Of a stretch of DNA of 64,000 bases, positions 54,694-64,000 are shown piece by piece (the first letter of the stretch is position 1; each line of letters opens with the position of its first letter). Source of the DNA: Silvimonas terrae (GTDB lineage: Bacteria > Pseudomonadota > Gammaproteobacteria > Burkholderiales > Chitinibacteraceae); NCBI RefSeq assembly GCF_014202765.1, contig NZ_JACHHN010000005.1:62001-126000 (forward strand), given 5' to 3'. The notes beneath the pieces are model-generated. The model was not told the DNA's origin and did not search any database. It saw only the letters and a program-made list of their open reading frames with translations. A program made the translations under genes and the position numbers.

Positions 54694-55466
54694 GGCGCGG
54701 TGTAGTCGTAATCGACCACCAATGGCGCGTGATCAGAGAACTTGATGTCTTTGAAGATACTGGCAGACTTGAGCTTGCCGGCCAGCGAGGCGGAGACGAT
54801 GTGGTAATCAATGCGCCAACCCACATCCTTGGCATAGGCCTGACCCCGGTTGGACCACCACGTATAACCTGGCGCTTCCGGATAAAGCGTACGCCAGGCA
54901 TCAACCCAGCCCTGCTCTTCAAACAGTTTGCCAATCCACGCGCGCTCTTCCGGCAGAAAACCGGAATTCTTCAGATTGCCTTTCCAGTTTTTCAGATCCA
55001 GTTCGCGGTGGGCAATGTTCCAGTCACCCACCAGCACAATGTCGCGGCCGTTTTTGGCCAGTGTGGCCAGGTGGTGCCAGAAGCGCTCCATGAAGGCGAA
55101 CTTGACGGTCTGGCGCTCTTCACCGCTGGAGCCGGAGGGCAGATAGACCGACACGACGGACAGATTGCCAAAGTCCGCCTGGATGTAGCGGCCTTCGACA
55201 TCGATATCGTCAATCCCCAAGCCAATGACCACATTATCTGGCTTGGTGCGGCAATACAGGCCCACACCGCTGTAGCCTTTTTTCTCGGCACAATGAAAAT
55301 AGCCGTGCATGCCCGCGGGGGTGCGCATGGCATCGGTCAGGTCACCGTCTTGCGCCTTGAGTTCCTGCAGGCCGATAACATCCGCGTTCTGGTGGGGCAG
55401 CCACTCGAAGAAGCCTTTGTTGGCCGCAGAGCGAATACCATTGAGGTTGGCAGAGATGATGCGCAA
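54690..55466 (-). CDS. xth: Exodeoxyribonuclease III
   Basis: 258 residues of the endonuclease/exonuclease/phosphatase fold: ISANLNGIRSAANKG, IGLQELKAQDGD (catalytic Glu), LVGDWNIAHRELDLKN, WRIDYHIVS and the final KFSDHAPLVVDYD. Repairs AP sites and 3' blocks. The start codon is TTG, preceded by GAGGACTCGATC. No ATG fits better. Confidence 0.94.
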   Translation of the reverse strand: MRIISANLNGIRSAANKGFFEWLPHQNADVIGLQELKAQDGDLTDAMRTPAGMHGYFHCAEKKGYSGVGLYCRTKPDNVVIGLGIDDIDVEGRYIQADFGNLSVVSVYLPSGSSGEERQTVKFAFMERFWHHLATLAKNGRDIVLVGDWNIAHRELDLKNWKGNLKNSGFLPEERAWIGKLFEEQGWVDAWRTLYPEAPGYTWWSNRGQAYAKDVGWRIDYHIVSASLAGKLKSASIFKDIKFSDHAPLVVDYDYTAP

Positions 55467-55678
55467 GATCGAGTCCTCGTCGGGTTCAGGGTGATACAGA
55501 GTCGCCTCACCCGGCTCGGGGCGGGCATAATATGCTGTTTTTTGTCACCGGGGTTACGAAATGCGGCAGTACAGTGGCATAAAAAAGCCCGTACCCCGCC
55601 GTACCGCCAGAAATAATCGAAAGTTCTCTTTTACCAGGCCCAGAGCGCTTTCTATCGTTATAAGGAGGCAGTTTTAAT

Positions 55679-56326
55679 ATGTCCGATTTCCGCCGGGAAT
55701 TCATCGAATTTGCTGTGGCACAGAATGTGCTGGGTTTTGGCGAGTTTATCACCAAAGCCGGGCGTGCCTCGCCGTACTTTTTTAATGCCGGATTGTTCAA
55801 CAACGGCGCTTCGCTGGGCAAGCTGGCCGGTTTTTATGCCAAGGCCGCCGTGGCCGCCGGGATCGAATTCGACGTCCTGTTCGGGCCGGCTTACAAGGGC
55901 ATCGTGCTGGCTGCTGCAACCTCCGTGGCACTGGCGCAAGCCGGCCGGGATACCCCGTTTGCTTACAACCGCAAAGAAGCCAAGGATCACGGCGAGGGCG
56001 GTGTATTGGTGGGCGCGCCACTGAAAGGGCGTGTGCTGATTATTGATGACGTGATTTCCGCCGGGACCTCCGTGCGTGAATCCGTCGCCATGATTCGTGC
56101 TCATGGCGCCGAGCCTGCGGGCGTGCTGATTGCGCTGGATCGTATGGAGCGCGGCACCGGGGCGCTCTCCGCAGTACAGGAAGTCGAGCAGCAATATGGC
56201 ATTCCGGTTGCGCCGATTGCCACGCTTGATGATTTGATGGGTTATCTGGAAAACACACCAGGTATGACCGAGAACCTGAAAAAGGCCGCGGCGTACCGGG
56301 CACAGTACGGGATTCGCCAGGCCTGA
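55679..56326 (+). CDS. pyrE: Orotate phosphoribosyltransferase
   Basis: 215 residues. [54 protein letters not shown] and the PRPP loop [18 protein letters not shown] are the usual PyrE motifs. It makes orotidine 5'-phosphate in pyrimidine synthesis. AAGGAGG precedes the ATG. Divergent from xth with a 212-bp gap holding no other gene. Confidence 0.96.
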   Translation: MSDFRREFIEFAVAQNVLGFGEFITKAGRASPYFFNAGLFNNGASLGKLAGFYAKAAVAAGIEFDVLFGPAYKGIVLAAATSVALAQAGRDTPFAYNRKEAKDHGEGGVLVGAPLKGRVLIIDDVISAGTSVRESVAMIRAHGAEPAGVLIALDRMERGTGALSAVQEVEQQYGIPVAPIATLDDLMGYLENTPGMTENLKKAAAYRAQYGIRQA

Positions 56327-56366
56327 CACCGCGCAGACTGGCAAACCCGGATATTTGAGGAAAACA

Positions 56367-56954
56367 ATGAAGTATTCCGGTTTGCCGGTCGCACTGGCGT
56401 TCTTGCTGGTGGCCGTATCGGCGCAGGCCCAGCTTTATCGCTGGGTAGATGACAATGGTCAGGTGCAATACAGCGACAAGCCGCCCGTCACCGGCCCCAA
56501 AAAAGGGGTATCGGAACTGGATTCGCAAGGCATCGTCCGCAAAGCCCCGGCCCAGCCGCTCAGCCCTGAAGAAAAGGCGAAGCAGGAGGCGGATCGCACT
56601 CAGGCCGTGGATCGTGAGCGGCGCGACCGGGCGCTGTTGCAGTCTTTCTCCAACACCCACGAAATTGATGTGCTGCGTGATCGCCAGATCGAATCGGTGC
56701 AGGGCGTGATCCAGACCAACGCGTTGCGTCGTCAGTCCTCCGAGGCGAAGCTGGAGCGGTTGAACAAACAGGTTGAGCTTTTCAAAAAGCGTGGCAAGGA
56801 ACCACCGGCGGACCTCGCAGGTGAGGTTGCTGCTGCGCAAAAAGAAATCGCTGATATCAATGCCGATACCCAGGCCAAACAGGTGGCCATCCAGTCCATT
56901 CGCCAGCGTGCCGAAGACGATAAAAAGCGTCTGACGGAACTCCTCGCCAGGTAA
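56367..56954 (+). CDS. DUF4124-domain periplasmic protein
   Basis: 195 residues. The signal peptide ends near VSAQA. The DUF4124 motif QLYRWVDDNGQVQYSDKPP follows, then a long charged coiled coil (ERRDRALLQSFSNTHEIDVLRDRQIE ... SEAKLERLNKQVELFKKRG ... IRQRAEDDKKRL). The function is unknown. Forty bp after pyrE, with TTGAGGAAAACA before the ATG. Confidence 0.85.
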   Translation: MKYSGLPVALAFLLVAVSAQAQLYRWVDDNGQVQYSDKPPVTGPKKGVSELDSQGIVRKAPAQPLSPEEKAKQEADRTQAVDRERRDRALLQSFSNTHEIDVLRDRQIESVQGVIQTNALRRQSSEAKLERLNKQVELFKKRGKEPPADLAGEVAAAQKEIADINADTQAKQVAIQSIRQRAEDDKKRLTELLAR

Positions 56955-57146
56955 AGTGCGCCCGGCAAAGCGTTGTATTTACTGTGCCAGGGTGTTTACC
57001 CAGCTTGACTTTGACCACCCAGACGTTAAATTCCGGGGTGCTTGCGTGCCCGACCTTTGTGGTCGGCGCCGACACCTGATGGCGTTGGCGGATTCGATTG
57101 CACGCTTTGACATTTATTTCTGATTTGGCAACACGACGGAGTCAAC

Positions 57147-57923
57147 ATGGCCAATGCAGCAAACGGGCCCAAAATTGTTTTGGGGATTGATATCGGCGGT
57201 ACCGGCATCAAGGGTGCTCCGGTCAATGTTGAAACCGGTGAGTTGACCGCAGAACGCGCGCGTTACGATACGCCGCAGCCCTCCACCCCGGAAAACGTGG
57301 CTGCGGTTGTGCGCCAGATGGTGGATCACTTCAACTGGAAGGGTCCGATTGGCTGTACCTTCCCGGCGATTGTGCGCAATGGTGTGACCTTGTCTGCTGC
57401 CAACGTGGACAAGTCCTGGCTGAATGCCCCAGCAGAGCAAATCCTGACTGATGGTGTGGGCCAGCCGCTCAAGCTGTTGAACGACGCGGACGCGGCCGGT
57501 CTGGCCGAGCAAACCTTTGGCGCTGCCAAGGGCCAGATGGGCAAAGTGCTGGTGGTGACACTGGGTACCGGTATCGGCACCGCTTTGATCGTTGATGGCA
57601 AGTTGATTTCCAACACGGAATTCGGCCATCTGATCTACCCGAAAGACACCATTGCCGAGAAGTATTGCTCTGGCAAGGTCAAGGATGACCTTGATCTGAA
57701 GTGGAAGGACTTCAACCCGCGCCTGAACGGCTATCTGCAACATCTGGATCTGCTGCTTTCGCCGGACCTCGTCATCATTGGCGGCGGTATCAGCAAGAAG
57801 CATGAGAAGTTCATTCCGGAAATGACCGGCATCCGTTTTGAAGTCGTGGCCGCGACCCTGCAAAATGACGCCGGTATTGTCGGCGCCGCGCTGGAAGCCG
57901 CCTACACCTACGGTGTACTGTAA
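57147..57923 (+). CDS. ppgK: Polyphosphate glucokinase (ROK family)
   Basis: 258 residues. The phosphate loop LGIDIGGTGIKGAPV, CTFPAIVRNG, NVDKSWL, LNDADAAGLAEQTFG, VVTLGTGIGTALI and the second motif VIIGGGISKKHEKF are those of PpgK-type glucokinases that can use inorganic polyphosphate as well as ATP. The GIKGAPV sequence favours this over ordinary ROK glucokinase. Starts after GACGGAG; monocistronic with its own terminator. Confidence 0.88.
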   Translation: MANAANGPKIVLGIDIGGTGIKGAPVNVETGELTAERARYDTPQPSTPENVAAVVRQMVDHFNWKGPIGCTFPAIVRNGVTLSAANVDKSWLNAPAEQILTDGVGQPLKLLNDADAAGLAEQTFGAAKGQMGKVLVVTLGTGIGTALIVDGKLISNTEFGHLIYPKDTIAEKYCSGKVKDDLDLKWKDFNPRLNGYLQHLDLLLSPDLVIIGGGISKKHEKFIPEMTGIRFEVVAATLQNDAGIVGAALEAAYTYGVL

Positions 57924-57955
57924 GTCGGTAGTTAGGGGAGGTTGCCCTGCTGGCT

Positions 57956-57991
57956 AAAAAACAAAACCTGCGCAGGCAGGTTTTGTTTTTT
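57956..57991. terminator. Bidirectional Rho-independent terminator after ppgK
   Basis: AAAAAACAAAACCTGC-GCAG-GCAGGTTTTGTTTTTT: a 16-bp perfect stem between ppgK and the convergent ula operon end. Confidence 0.95.
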
Positions 57992-58008
57992 CCGGAGCGC
58001 CCTCTGAC

Positions 58009-58839
58009 TCAGTTGTACAAGACGTCCCGCAACAGCGCGGCAATCCCGCCTTCATCATTGCTGCCGGTTACGCGCCAGGCGCTGGCTTTGACCTGATCCG
58101 CCGCATTGCCCATCGCCACGCCCATGGCGGCCCAACGCAACATCGAAATATCGTTGTGCTGATCGCCAAATGCCATCACCCGCGAGGCGGGAATACCCTG
58201 GCTGGCGCAATAGGCAGCCAGTCGCGCCCCTTTGCTGTTGCCTGCGGCAACCATATCCACCCGGTTGTGCCAGGACCATTCGCAAGAGAGGTGCTTGTGC
58301 AAATCCGCCGGCATTTGCGCCATGGCCAATTGCAAGATCGCCGGGTCCGGGTGAGAGGCCACGATTTTCCAGATACACGCAGCCTGCTCAATCGCGGTAC
58401 CGATCTTGCCAACCCGGATATCCGGGGCAATGGCCGGTGGTAATTGGCCTGCCCAGGTTTGCAGACCTGCCACGTGCGCATTGGCGGCAGAAGCGATCAT
58501 GGCGTCATCAACGTACAGCAGCATGTGCAGTTGATGTGCTGCGCACCAATCGGCCAGCGCTTGTGCCAGCCCGGGCGCCAGGCCAGATGCGGCCAGCGCG
58601 CGGTTTCCGGCAAAGTCATACAGGCAGGCGCCGTTGCAGCAAATAGCGGGCAGCCCTGGCAGCTGCTGGTGAAATGGCCGCGCCATGATGTGATGGCGGC
58701 CAGTCACCAGCATGATCCGCACCCCGGCCGCACGGGCCCGGGTCAGCGCCGCAAGGCTATCGGCGCGGATCTGGCCCTGACTGTTAAGCAACGTGCCATC
58801 CAGATCCAGAGCGATCAATGCCGGCAGCATCTCAGCCAT
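58009..58839 (-). CDS. Cof-type HAD hydrolase (sugar phosphatase-like)
   Basis: 276 residues. HAD motif I ALDLDGTLLNSQG, motif II in MLVTGRHH, motif III Lys in GNSKGARLAAY and motif IV AFGDQHNDISMLRWA with the C2 cap typical of Cof/YidA phosphatases. It overlaps the HPr-like gene by 8 bp and is the last gene of the ascorbate operon. A role in dephosphorylating accumulated pentose or gulonate phosphates is an inference. Confidence 0.87.
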   Translation of the reverse strand: MAEMLPALIALDLDGTLLNSQGQIRADSLAALTRARAAGVRIMLVTGRHHIMARPFHQQLPGLPAICCNGACLYDFAGNRALAASGLAPGLAQALADWCAAHQLHMLLYVDDAMIASAANAHVAGLQTWAGQLPPAIAPDIRVGKIGTAIEQAACIWKIVASHPDPAILQLAMAQMPADLHKHLSCEWSWHNRVDMVAAGNSKGARLAAYCASQGIPASRVMAFGDQHNDISMLRWAAMGVAMGNAADQVKASAWRVTGSNDEGGIAALLRDVLYN

Positions 58840-59092
58840 GCGTAACCCCGAAGAGCTCGCGGACCTGGCGGACGGCGTCGGCCGCGTCTTCCCCCTCGGC
58901 CAGGATGGTGACTTCATCACCCTGCACAATCCCCAGACCCATCAGCTTGATCAGGTTGGTGGCTGGTGCGCTTTTGCCGGCGCGCTGCAGCAGGATTTCT
59001 GCCTTGAGCGTGCGTGCAAGTTGTACCAGGCTGGCCGCCGGGCGGGTGTGCAGACCGGCTTCATCGGTAAATACAAATGTTTCGCTGTGCAT
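58832..59092 (-). CDS. HPr-like phosphocarrier of the ascorbate operon
   Basis: 86 residues. The phospho-His lies in GLHTRPAA (residue 15), followed by [23 protein letters not shown]. The position of regulatory Ser46 is Asn, so it should not be a target of HPr kinase. A separate HPr is unusual inside a ula operon. It overlaps ulaF by 32 bp and the HAD gene by 8 bp. Enzyme I would have to come from elsewhere, for example the fusion at 47656-50190. Confidence 0.88.
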   Translation of the reverse strand: MHSETFVFTDEAGLHTRPAASLVQLARTLKAEILLQRAGKSAPATNLIKLMGLGIVQGDEVTILAEGEDAADAVRQVRELFGVTHG

Positions 59093-59783
59093 GAGTGTGT
59101 CCTTGGCCGTAATAAGCGTCAGGGCCGTGTTTGCGGCTGAAGTGTTTGTCAGACAGCGCGGAGGCAATGCGCTGCTGGCCGGGGTTGATGCCGATGGCCA
59201 GTTGCGCCATATGGGCGACTTCTTCCAGTACCACTGCGTTGTGCGCGGCCTCGGCGGCATCCTTGCCCCAGGTGAATGGACCGTGCTGTTGGACGACAAT
59301 GCCCGGGCAATGCAAAGGGTTCGCCTCGCCCAGCGTTTCCAGGATGACCTTGCCGGTATGGGCTTCGTATTCGTCGCGGATTTCGGTTGGGGTCAGACCC
59401 CGCGTACAGGGAATGTCGCCATGAAAATAATCCGCGTGCGTGGTGCCCAGGGCTGGAATGGCACAACTGGCCTGGGCCCAGGCGGTGGCATAGGTCGAGT
59501 GCGTGTGGACCACCCCGCCAATCCCCGGCCACGCACGGTACAGTGCCAGGTGCGTGGGGGTGTCTGAGGAGGGTTTGTAATGGCCGTCGATCACCTTGCC
59601 GAACAGATCGACCACTACCATGTCTTGCACCGTCATGGTCTCGTACGGCACGCCGCTGGGTTTGATCACCACCAGACCGCGTGTGCGATCAATGCCGCTG
59701 ACATTGCCCCAGGTGAAGGTCACAAGGCCGTGGGCCGGTAACGCCATATTGGCTTCAAAAACCTGCTGTTTGAGCTGCTGCAT
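59061..59783 (-). CDS. ulaF: L-ribulose-5-phosphate 4-epimerase (UlaF/SgbE/AraD)
   Basis: 240 residues, class II aldolase fold. [21 protein letters not shown], the zinc site in [14 protein letters not shown] and HADYFHG..PCTRGLT, and the late His of [12 protein letters not shown]. It makes D-xylulose 5-phosphate, the last step of L-ascorbate breakdown. Operon context supports ulaF over araD. The start ATG is 2 bp from the ulaE stop. Confidence 0.92.
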   Translation of the reverse strand: MQQLKQQVFEANMALPAHGLVTFTWGNVSGIDRTRGLVVIKPSGVPYETMTVQDMVVVDLFGKVIDGHYKPSSDTPTHLALYRAWPGIGGVVHTHSTYATAWAQASCAIPALGTTHADYFHGDIPCTRGLTPTEIRDEYEAHTGKVILETLGEANPLHCPGIVVQQHGPFTWGKDAAEAAHNAVVLEEVAHMAQLAIGINPGQQRIASALSDKHFSRKHGPDAYYGQGHTHAQRNICIYR

Positions 59784-59785
59784 GA

Positions 59786-60649
59786 TTACGCTCTCCCTTC
59801 GTCGACCGGCAAGCCGGCTGCACGCATGCGTGCCAGTACCCAGTCCCGTGCTTCGCGGCAGGCCAGAGCGGGATCGGCACTGTGTTCGCCGCTCCACATT
59901 TCAATCAGCCAGGCACCGCGATAACCGCTTTGCCACAGCCAGCGAAAACAGGCCTCGAAATCCACAATGCCCTCGCCAAAGGGCACATTCTTGAACTTGC
60001 CGGGCCGGGTGTCCTTGACGTGGATCGCAGCGATGCGACCGCGCCCGGCCATGATTTCCAGTTCCACGTCGTTATCCCAGGCGCTGAGGTTGCCGATATC
60101 GGGGTAGAGCTGAAACCAGGGGCTATTGAGTGCTTCGGCGTAACCCAATGCCTTGCTGATGGAATTCATCAATGGGGTGTCCATGATTTCCATTGCCAGC
60201 GTGACCTGGGCACGCGCGGCCCAGGCCACGGCTTGCTGCAGCCCCTGCCTGAAACGCGCGCGGGTGCGGGCATTACCAGGTTGGTAGTACTCGTCGTAGC
60301 CGGCCAGCTGGATCGTGCGGATACCGGTATCGGCGGCGAAGTTAATGGCTTTGCGCATCAGTTCGAGGCCGTGTTCGCGCACCGCATCATCTTCACTGCC
60401 CAACGGAAAACGCCGGTGGCCAGAAAAGCACATGGAGGGCACGCGCAAGCCGGATTCCAGCACCGCATTGGGAAAAGCGCGGCGCTCGGTGATGGACCAA
60501 TCCAGCCGGGCCAGGCGTGCGTCGGTTTCGTCGACGGACATTTCCACGAAGTCAAAACCCAACTCCCGCGCCACAGCCAGCCGTTCTGGCCAGTTGTGGT
60601 GCAGCGGCAGGGCTTTTTCGTAAATCCCCAGGGGGACTGCAGGCAACAT
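59786..60649 (-). CDS. ulaE: L-ribulose-5-phosphate 3-epimerase (UlaE/SgbU)
   Basis: 287 residues, AP-endonuclease-like TIM barrel. [99 protein letters not shown] and IEMWSG are the family pattern. It converts L-xylulose 5-phosphate to L-ribulose 5-phosphate. The start is the ATG of MLPAVPLG; upstream in-frame sequence belongs to ulaD. Confidence 0.93.
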   Translation of the reverse strand: MLPAVPLGIYEKALPLHHNWPERLAVARELGFDFVEMSVDETDARLARLDWSITERRAFPNAVLESGLRVPSMCFSGHRRFPLGSEDDAVREHGLELMRKAINFAADTGIRTIQLAGYDEYYQPGNARTRARFRQGLQQAVAWAARAQVTLAMEIMDTPLMNSISKALGYAEALNSPWFQLYPDIGNLSAWDNDVELEIMAGRGRIAAIHVKDTRPGKFKNVPFGEGIVDFEACFRWLWQSGYRGAWLIEMWSGEHSADPALACREARDWVLARMRAAGLPVDEGRA

Positions 60650-60654
60650 GATGC

Positions 60655-61311
60655 TTACCCCCAAAGTGCAGCAATGCGCTCGCGGAAAGCCAGGGCGGCG
60701 GCGGCGGGATCTGCCGCATCGCGGATCGAGCGGCCGGCAATAAACACGTGGATGGGGATGGCCTTGAACAGCGGCAGGTCTTCCAGCGCCAGGCCACCTG
60801 TCACGGTTACCTTGAAACCCATATCGGCCAGGCGCCGAATGGCGCTGATATCCGCCTCGCCCCAGTTCTGGCCGGCGGCCTGCGCGTCGCGTGCGCGGTG
60901 ATACACCACCTGACGGATGCCGGCCTCGTACCAGGCTGCGGCTTGTTCCCAAGTCCAGTAGCCGGTGAGTTCGACCTGAACGTCACCGCCGTATTCGCGG
61001 GCGGTTTTGAGAGCGCCTTTCACCGTGTTGATGTCTGCACAGCAAATGACGGTGATCCAGTCGGCTTTGGCTTCAAAACACATTTTGGACAGAATCAGCC
61101 CGGCATCGGCAATTTTGGCATCGGCCAGCACGATCTTGTCCGGGTACAGCGCTTTCAGTTCTGACACGGCGCGCACGCCTTCGGCCACGCACAAGATGGT
61201 GCCGACTTCGATCACATCGACCGCATGAGCCACCAGCCGGGTGCTTTTGAAAGCATCGGCCATAGACTGGTTATCAAGGGCAATTTGCAACATGGGCAGG
61301 GAACGGGGCAT
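60655..61311 (-). CDS. ulaD: 3-keto-L-gulonate-6-phosphate decarboxylase
   Basis: 218 residues of the orotidine-decarboxylase suprafamily. [31 protein letters not shown] (catalytic Asp-x-Lys-x-x-Asp), [31 protein letters not shown] and TGGLALEDL. It decarboxylates 3-keto-L-gulonate 6-phosphate to L-xylulose 5-phosphate. Between ulaC and ulaE on the minus strand. Confidence 0.94.
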   Translation of the reverse strand: MPRSLPMLQIALDNQSMADAFKSTRLVAHAVDVIEVGTILCVAEGVRAVSELKALYPDKIVLADAKIADAGLILSKMCFEAKADWITVICCADINTVKGALKTAREYGGDVQVELTGYWTWEQAAAWYEAGIRQVVYHRARDAQAAGQNWGEADISAIRRLADMGFKVTVTGGLALEDLPLFKAIPIHVFIAGRSIRDAADPAAAALAFRERIAALWG

Positions 61312-61380
61312 GACAAGTCTCCTTGCACGCGGCTCAATGGCCGCGCGGCAATATCACTGGATTGAGAAGCGGGAAAAGGA

Positions 61381-61836
61381 TTAGTGGGTCTGGTCGAGCA
61401 CGCGTAGTACGTCATCGACCGTGCGGCATGCACGTAGCTGCTCAAAGCTGTCGGCTTGATCAAACAACGTAATCACCTGCATCAGGCCAACCTCGTTGTG
61501 GGCCCTGGCATCGACCGCAGCCAGCGTGATCAGCAAATCCACCGGGTCGTTATCCGCATGGCCAAATCGCACGGGCTCTTTGAGCGTGACCAGGGCAAAG
61601 CCATTTTGCAGCACACCGTATTCGGGTCGGGCATGCGGCATGGCCAGGCCAGGTGCCAGCAAGAAATACGGCCCCAGCTCGGCCACATTGGCCAGAATGG
61701 CGTCGTAATACGCTGGGGTGACTACGCCGGCGGTTTCCAGCCGTTGCGTGCCAAGGGCCACGGCTTCTTGCCAGGTATTGGCGTGCCCTTGCAGCACAAT
61801 GCTGTTGTGTTGAACCAGAGAGTCCCTGAGTTTCAT
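61381..61836 (-). CDS. ulaC: Ascorbate PTS EIIA component
   Basis: 151 residues of the mannitol/fructose EIIA fold. The phospho-His is in [15 protein letters not shown], with [27 protein letters not shown] around it. Transfers phosphate from HPr to UlaB. Lies 7 bp before... that is, its start is 8 bp downstream of the ulaB stop. Confidence 0.92.
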   Translation of the reverse strand: MKLRDSLVQHNSIVLQGHANTWQEAVALGTQRLETAGVVTPAYYDAILANVAELGPYFLLAPGLAMPHARPEYGVLQNGFALVTLKEPVRFGHADNDPVDLLITLAAVDARAHNEVGLMQVITLFDQADSFEQLRACRTVDDVLRVLDQTH

Positions 61837-61843
61837 GGTCGCC

Positions 61844-62155
61844 TCACGCTTTGAGTGCGCCAGGGAAGTGGGCGTTGATCACCTCCATGAGCTTGGGACC
61901 AAAATCGGCGGCCGAGAGCATGTTGCGCACCCCGATCACGTACTTGCCTTGCGGGGCTGCGATATTGGCAGCCAGTTGTTCTGCGGCAACCACAATGTCG
62001 TAACTGGCAAACTCTGCCTTGGCCTCACTCACCGCGCAGCTGTGCATCTTGTGATCCACCTTCTGCGAAGTCAGAAACTGACCGATTTTCAGCTTCATGA
62101 TCATGGAACTGCCCTGACCACAGCCACAAACCGACAACACACGTACTGTACTCAT
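61844..62155 (-). CDS. ulaB: Ascorbate PTS EIIB component
   Basis: 103 residues. The phospho-Cys is in the N-terminal loop [16 protein letters not shown], followed by [20 protein letters not shown] and the VIGVRNML segment. It receives phosphate from UlaC and passes it to ascorbate at UlaA. The start is the ATG of MSTVRV; 68 bp separate it from ulaA. Confidence 0.93.
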   Translation of the reverse strand: MSTVRVLSVCGCGQGSSMIMKLKIGQFLTSQKVDHKMHSCAVSEAKAEFASYDIVVAAEQLAANIAAPQGKYVIGVRNMLSAADFGPKLMEVINAHFPGALKA

Positions 62156-62223
62156 GCTGGACTCCTGACGTTTTAGGATGGGCACGCGGTGCGCGCCCAT
62201 GTAGATAAACAGGTGGGAAATAA

Positions 62224-63603
62224 TCAGGCGATGGCGTCTTCTTCGCGGCGCAGGGTGCGGCCGGCCAACACCATATAGAGCACTGACAGCGCAATCACGG
62301 CGCCAAAGAACCACCAGCCCCAGTGCATGCCTTGCATGAAGAGCGGGTAAATGGTGGCCCAATCGGCCATGCCCAACTGGCCCATGCTCATGCCGGACAG
62401 GCGTACACCCCAGGCGGTGCCCAGAATTTCCAGTACGCCGGCGGCGAAGCAGATCACTGCAGCGGCTTTCCAGCCGCCAAAGTGGTTGGCGTAGATGCCA
62501 ATGGTGGCGTTAGAGAAAAAGAGCGGAATAAAGCCGGGAATCACCATCACCGGGGAGCCAAAGACCAACAGGCCCAGCACCGCCAGGAGCTGGCCAAACG
62601 CACCCCAGACAAAGCCCCAGACCACCGCATTGGGCGAGAACGAGAACAGCGCGGCGCAATCAATCGCCAGGACGGCGCCAGGCATCAGCTTCATGGAAAT
62701 GCCGGCAAACGACTCGGTCAGTTCGGCCACAAACATGCGTACGCCCTGCACGATGATCACGATGGCGACGGCAAACATCATGCCGGTCTGCACGATGTAA
62801 AGCGTCCAGTGGGTTTTTCCGGCCATGGTTTGCAGGTTATCCAGACCCAGCGAGATCAGGATGCCGCCAAAGAACAGCGTCATGATGATGGCGGTCGCGA
62901 CAATGTTGTCCTGGAAGATGGACAACCAGCCCGGCAGTTTGAGGTGTTCTACACTGTCTTCGCGACGGCCCAACAGCGGGGCGGCTTTGGCTGCGGCCCA
63001 AGAGGCAAACTGCTGCTGATGGCCAATCGAGAAACCACCCCCTTCAGAAATTTCATCCGTCATCTTGTAGATGATGTTGGACCCGATCGCCCAGTACAGC
63101 GCCGTGATGACAGAGGCACAGATGATGGTGGTCCACATGCCGGTATGCATCTGCAGCATGAAGAACGCCACAATCACGCCTGCGCCCTGAAACATGATGT
63201 GGCCGGTAAGAAATACCGTGCGGATACCCGTGACGCGCCGTGCCAGCACAAAGATCACATTCAGCAACAGGGCAAACAGCACGGTATAACCCACCCAGGC
63301 GTAGGCATCGCCCAGTGCGTCAATGGTGGCGACCATGCCGGCGTAGGGGTCGGCAACGGTGCCGGTCAGTTGGTAGACCTGTGCCAGCCGGGTGACGATC
63401 GGCTTGAAGGTGCTCACCAGCACGCCGGCCCCGGCCTGCAACAGCATGAAGCCGACGATGGTCTTGATGGTGCCCTTGATCACCACGTCCGCCGGTTTGC
63501 GCAGCAACAGATAGCCGAGCATGGTCACCAGCCCGAGCAAGAACTCGGGGCGGGATAACACCTGGCTGTAGAACACGTAAAAGATCTTGTATACGGCGTC
63601 CAT
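62224..63603 (-). CDS. ulaA: Ascorbate PTS permease EIIC
   Basis: 459 residues with about eleven hydrophobic segments. [61 protein letters not shown] and [20 protein letters not shown] match UlaA/SgaT. First gene of the minus-strand operon ulaABCDEF-HPr-HAD. GGAGAACGGC precedes the ATG. Imports L-ascorbate as the 6-phosphate. Confidence 0.95.
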   Translation of the reverse strand: MDAVYKIFYVFYSQVLSRPEFLLGLVTMLGYLLLRKPADVVIKGTIKTIVGFMLLQAGAGVLVSTFKPIVTRLAQVYQLTGTVADPYAGMVATIDALGDAYAWVGYTVLFALLLNVIFVLARRVTGIRTVFLTGHIMFQGAGVIVAFFMLQMHTGMWTTIICASVITALYWAIGSNIIYKMTDEISEGGGFSIGHQQQFASWAAAKAAPLLGRREDSVEHLKLPGWLSIFQDNIVATAIIMTLFFGGILISLGLDNLQTMAGKTHWTLYIVQTGMMFAVAIVIIVQGVRMFVAELTESFAGISMKLMPGAVLAIDCAALFSFSPNAVVWGFVWGAFGQLLAVLGLLVFGSPVMVIPGFIPLFFSNATIGIYANHFGGWKAAAVICFAAGVLEILGTAWGVRLSGMSMGQLGMADWATIYPLFMQGMHWGWWFFGAVIALSVLYMVLAGRTLRREEDAIA

Positions 63604-63681
63604 GAATGCCGTTCTCCTGATTTGTCGTCGGTGGTTTTGCGCAATGGGTCGGCGCATGAGCTACACGCTACCTCGACAAAA

Positions 63682-63915
63682 TGATCAAATACAATCAATA
63701 GTGATCATAAAATGCGAGATGCTTGATCCTGGGTAAAAGATTTCAGATCGCGTAAATGCGAATTGGGCAATGTGCACGCTGGCAGGCGGAATTGGCGGTA
63801 ACCAGCGGTAGCCGGGCTGGTTTTGATCTGGCGCAGATCAGTGTGGAGATGATCGGTGTGATGGCGGTGGCTTATGGTTAACTTGATTTTAAGTGATCAA
63901 ATGTGATCAAAACGA
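63682..63915. promoter_or_regulatory. ulaA-ulaG divergent control region with TGATCA repeats
   Basis: The 349-bp gap carries two clusters of TGATCA: at 63682 and 63702 (20 bp apart, near ulaA) and at 63894 and 63904 (10 bp apart, near ulaG, flanked by related TTGATT and AATCAT). Spacing by one or two helical turns suggests an operator for a DeoR-type UlaR-like repressor. The region 63720-63880 shows nothing else clear. The regulator gene is not in the window. Confidence 0.6.
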
Positions 63916-63952
63916 ATCATGAAATCCACCAACCGATCAACAAGGAACACCT

Positions 63953-64000
63953 ATGAGTAAAGTCGAACAGATCACGCGGGAATCCTGGATTCTCAATACT
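63953..64000 (+). CDS. ulaG: L-ascorbate-6-phosphate lactonase UlaG, N-terminal part
   Basis: Only 16 codons are visible (MSKVEQITRESWILNT) before the right edge. They closely match the start of E. coli UlaG (MSKVKSITRESWILST). CAAGGAACACC precedes the ATG. Its divergent position relative to ulaA is the same as in E. coli. UlaG opens the lactone ring before UlaD acts. Confidence 0.85.
   Translation, partial: MSKVEQITRESWILNT

Noticed and set aside
62323-63558. 411-codon plus-strand ORF opposite ulaA
   Set aside because: Antisense shadow of the membrane protein UlaA; no start signal or domain.

Overview
The window looks like an origin-proximal stretch of a betaproteobacterial chromosome, most likely order Neisseriales and plausibly a chitin-degrading relative of Silvimonas or Chitinibacter. 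That is an inference from gene content: a tol-pal cluster beside ruvB, a DksA with a broken cysteine motif, a 6S RNA between zapA and ygfA, a GlcNAc phosphotransferase system, and type IV minor pilins with pilY1. Coding density is high. Codon use looks GC-rich except in the pilus region, a TonB-like/TlpA pair and a transposon. I could not run homology searches; calls rest on motifs and recalled family features.

Layout. 1-5444 (minus): cpoB (partial), pal, tolB, tolA, tolR, tolQ, ruvB. 5548-6815 (plus): an FMN riboswitch and ribB, which separate ruvB from ruvA-ruvC and a TonB-like gene (6781-8894, minus). 8977-14861: a cytochrome c, dksA, a DAHP synthase, an FUSC membrane protein, a lipoyl-like protein and ackA. 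15071-18065: a BPSS1780-type membrane protein, dgkA and a LytTR/LytS-type two-component system. 18137-23272: comM, split by a 3,637-bp Tn7-like element. 23280-31243: a globin-like protein, parE, a nucleoside deoxyribosyltransferase, parC, an M15 peptidase, a CPT-like kinase and an AraC/GyrI regulator. 31366-34715: thiD, rubredoxin, hemJ-like, CYTH and hemL. 35341-42117: a minor pilin operon ending in pilY1. 42541-45941: a TonB-like protein, a TlpA-like thioredoxin, rbgA and a BtuF-like protein. 46091-47433: a coiled-coil protein, zapA, 6S RNA and ygfA. 47656-52010: an EIIA-HPr-EI fusion and the NagE-type EIICB. 52118-57923: a PspC protein, GST, ampG, xth, pyrE, a DUF4124 protein and polyphosphate glucokinase. 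58009-64000: an L-ascorbate operon (ulaABCDEF plus a private HPr and a HAD phosphatase), divergent from ulaG, which runs off the end.

Most striking. (1) Two copies of one nested-palindrome element (about 265 bp), in opposite orientation at 5713-5976 and 9499-9765. Both have terminal inverted repeats, an internal 100-nt hairpin and a second hairpin. The first copy sits inside the P6 loop of the FMN riboswitch and leaves all conserved riboswitch segments intact. (2) A Tn7-like transposon in comM with a clean 5-bp duplication (GGTGG). It keeps tnsA and a 3'-truncated tnsB, lacks tnsC and tniQ, and carries an unrecognised gene fused antisense to tnsB by an internal deletion. (3) Three parS sites at 26604, 28796 and 31350, which mark a chromosome partition centromere around parE/parC. 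(4) A pilW whose prepilin leader is out of frame.

How the genes fit together: the EI domain at 47656-50190 could supply phosphate to both the GlcNAc and ascorbate PTS branches. tolQRAB-pal-cpoB is one envelope machine. The pilin cluster and comM both relate to pilus-mediated DNA uptake, but comM is inactivated and pilW is doubtful, so natural transformation may be reduced in this strain.
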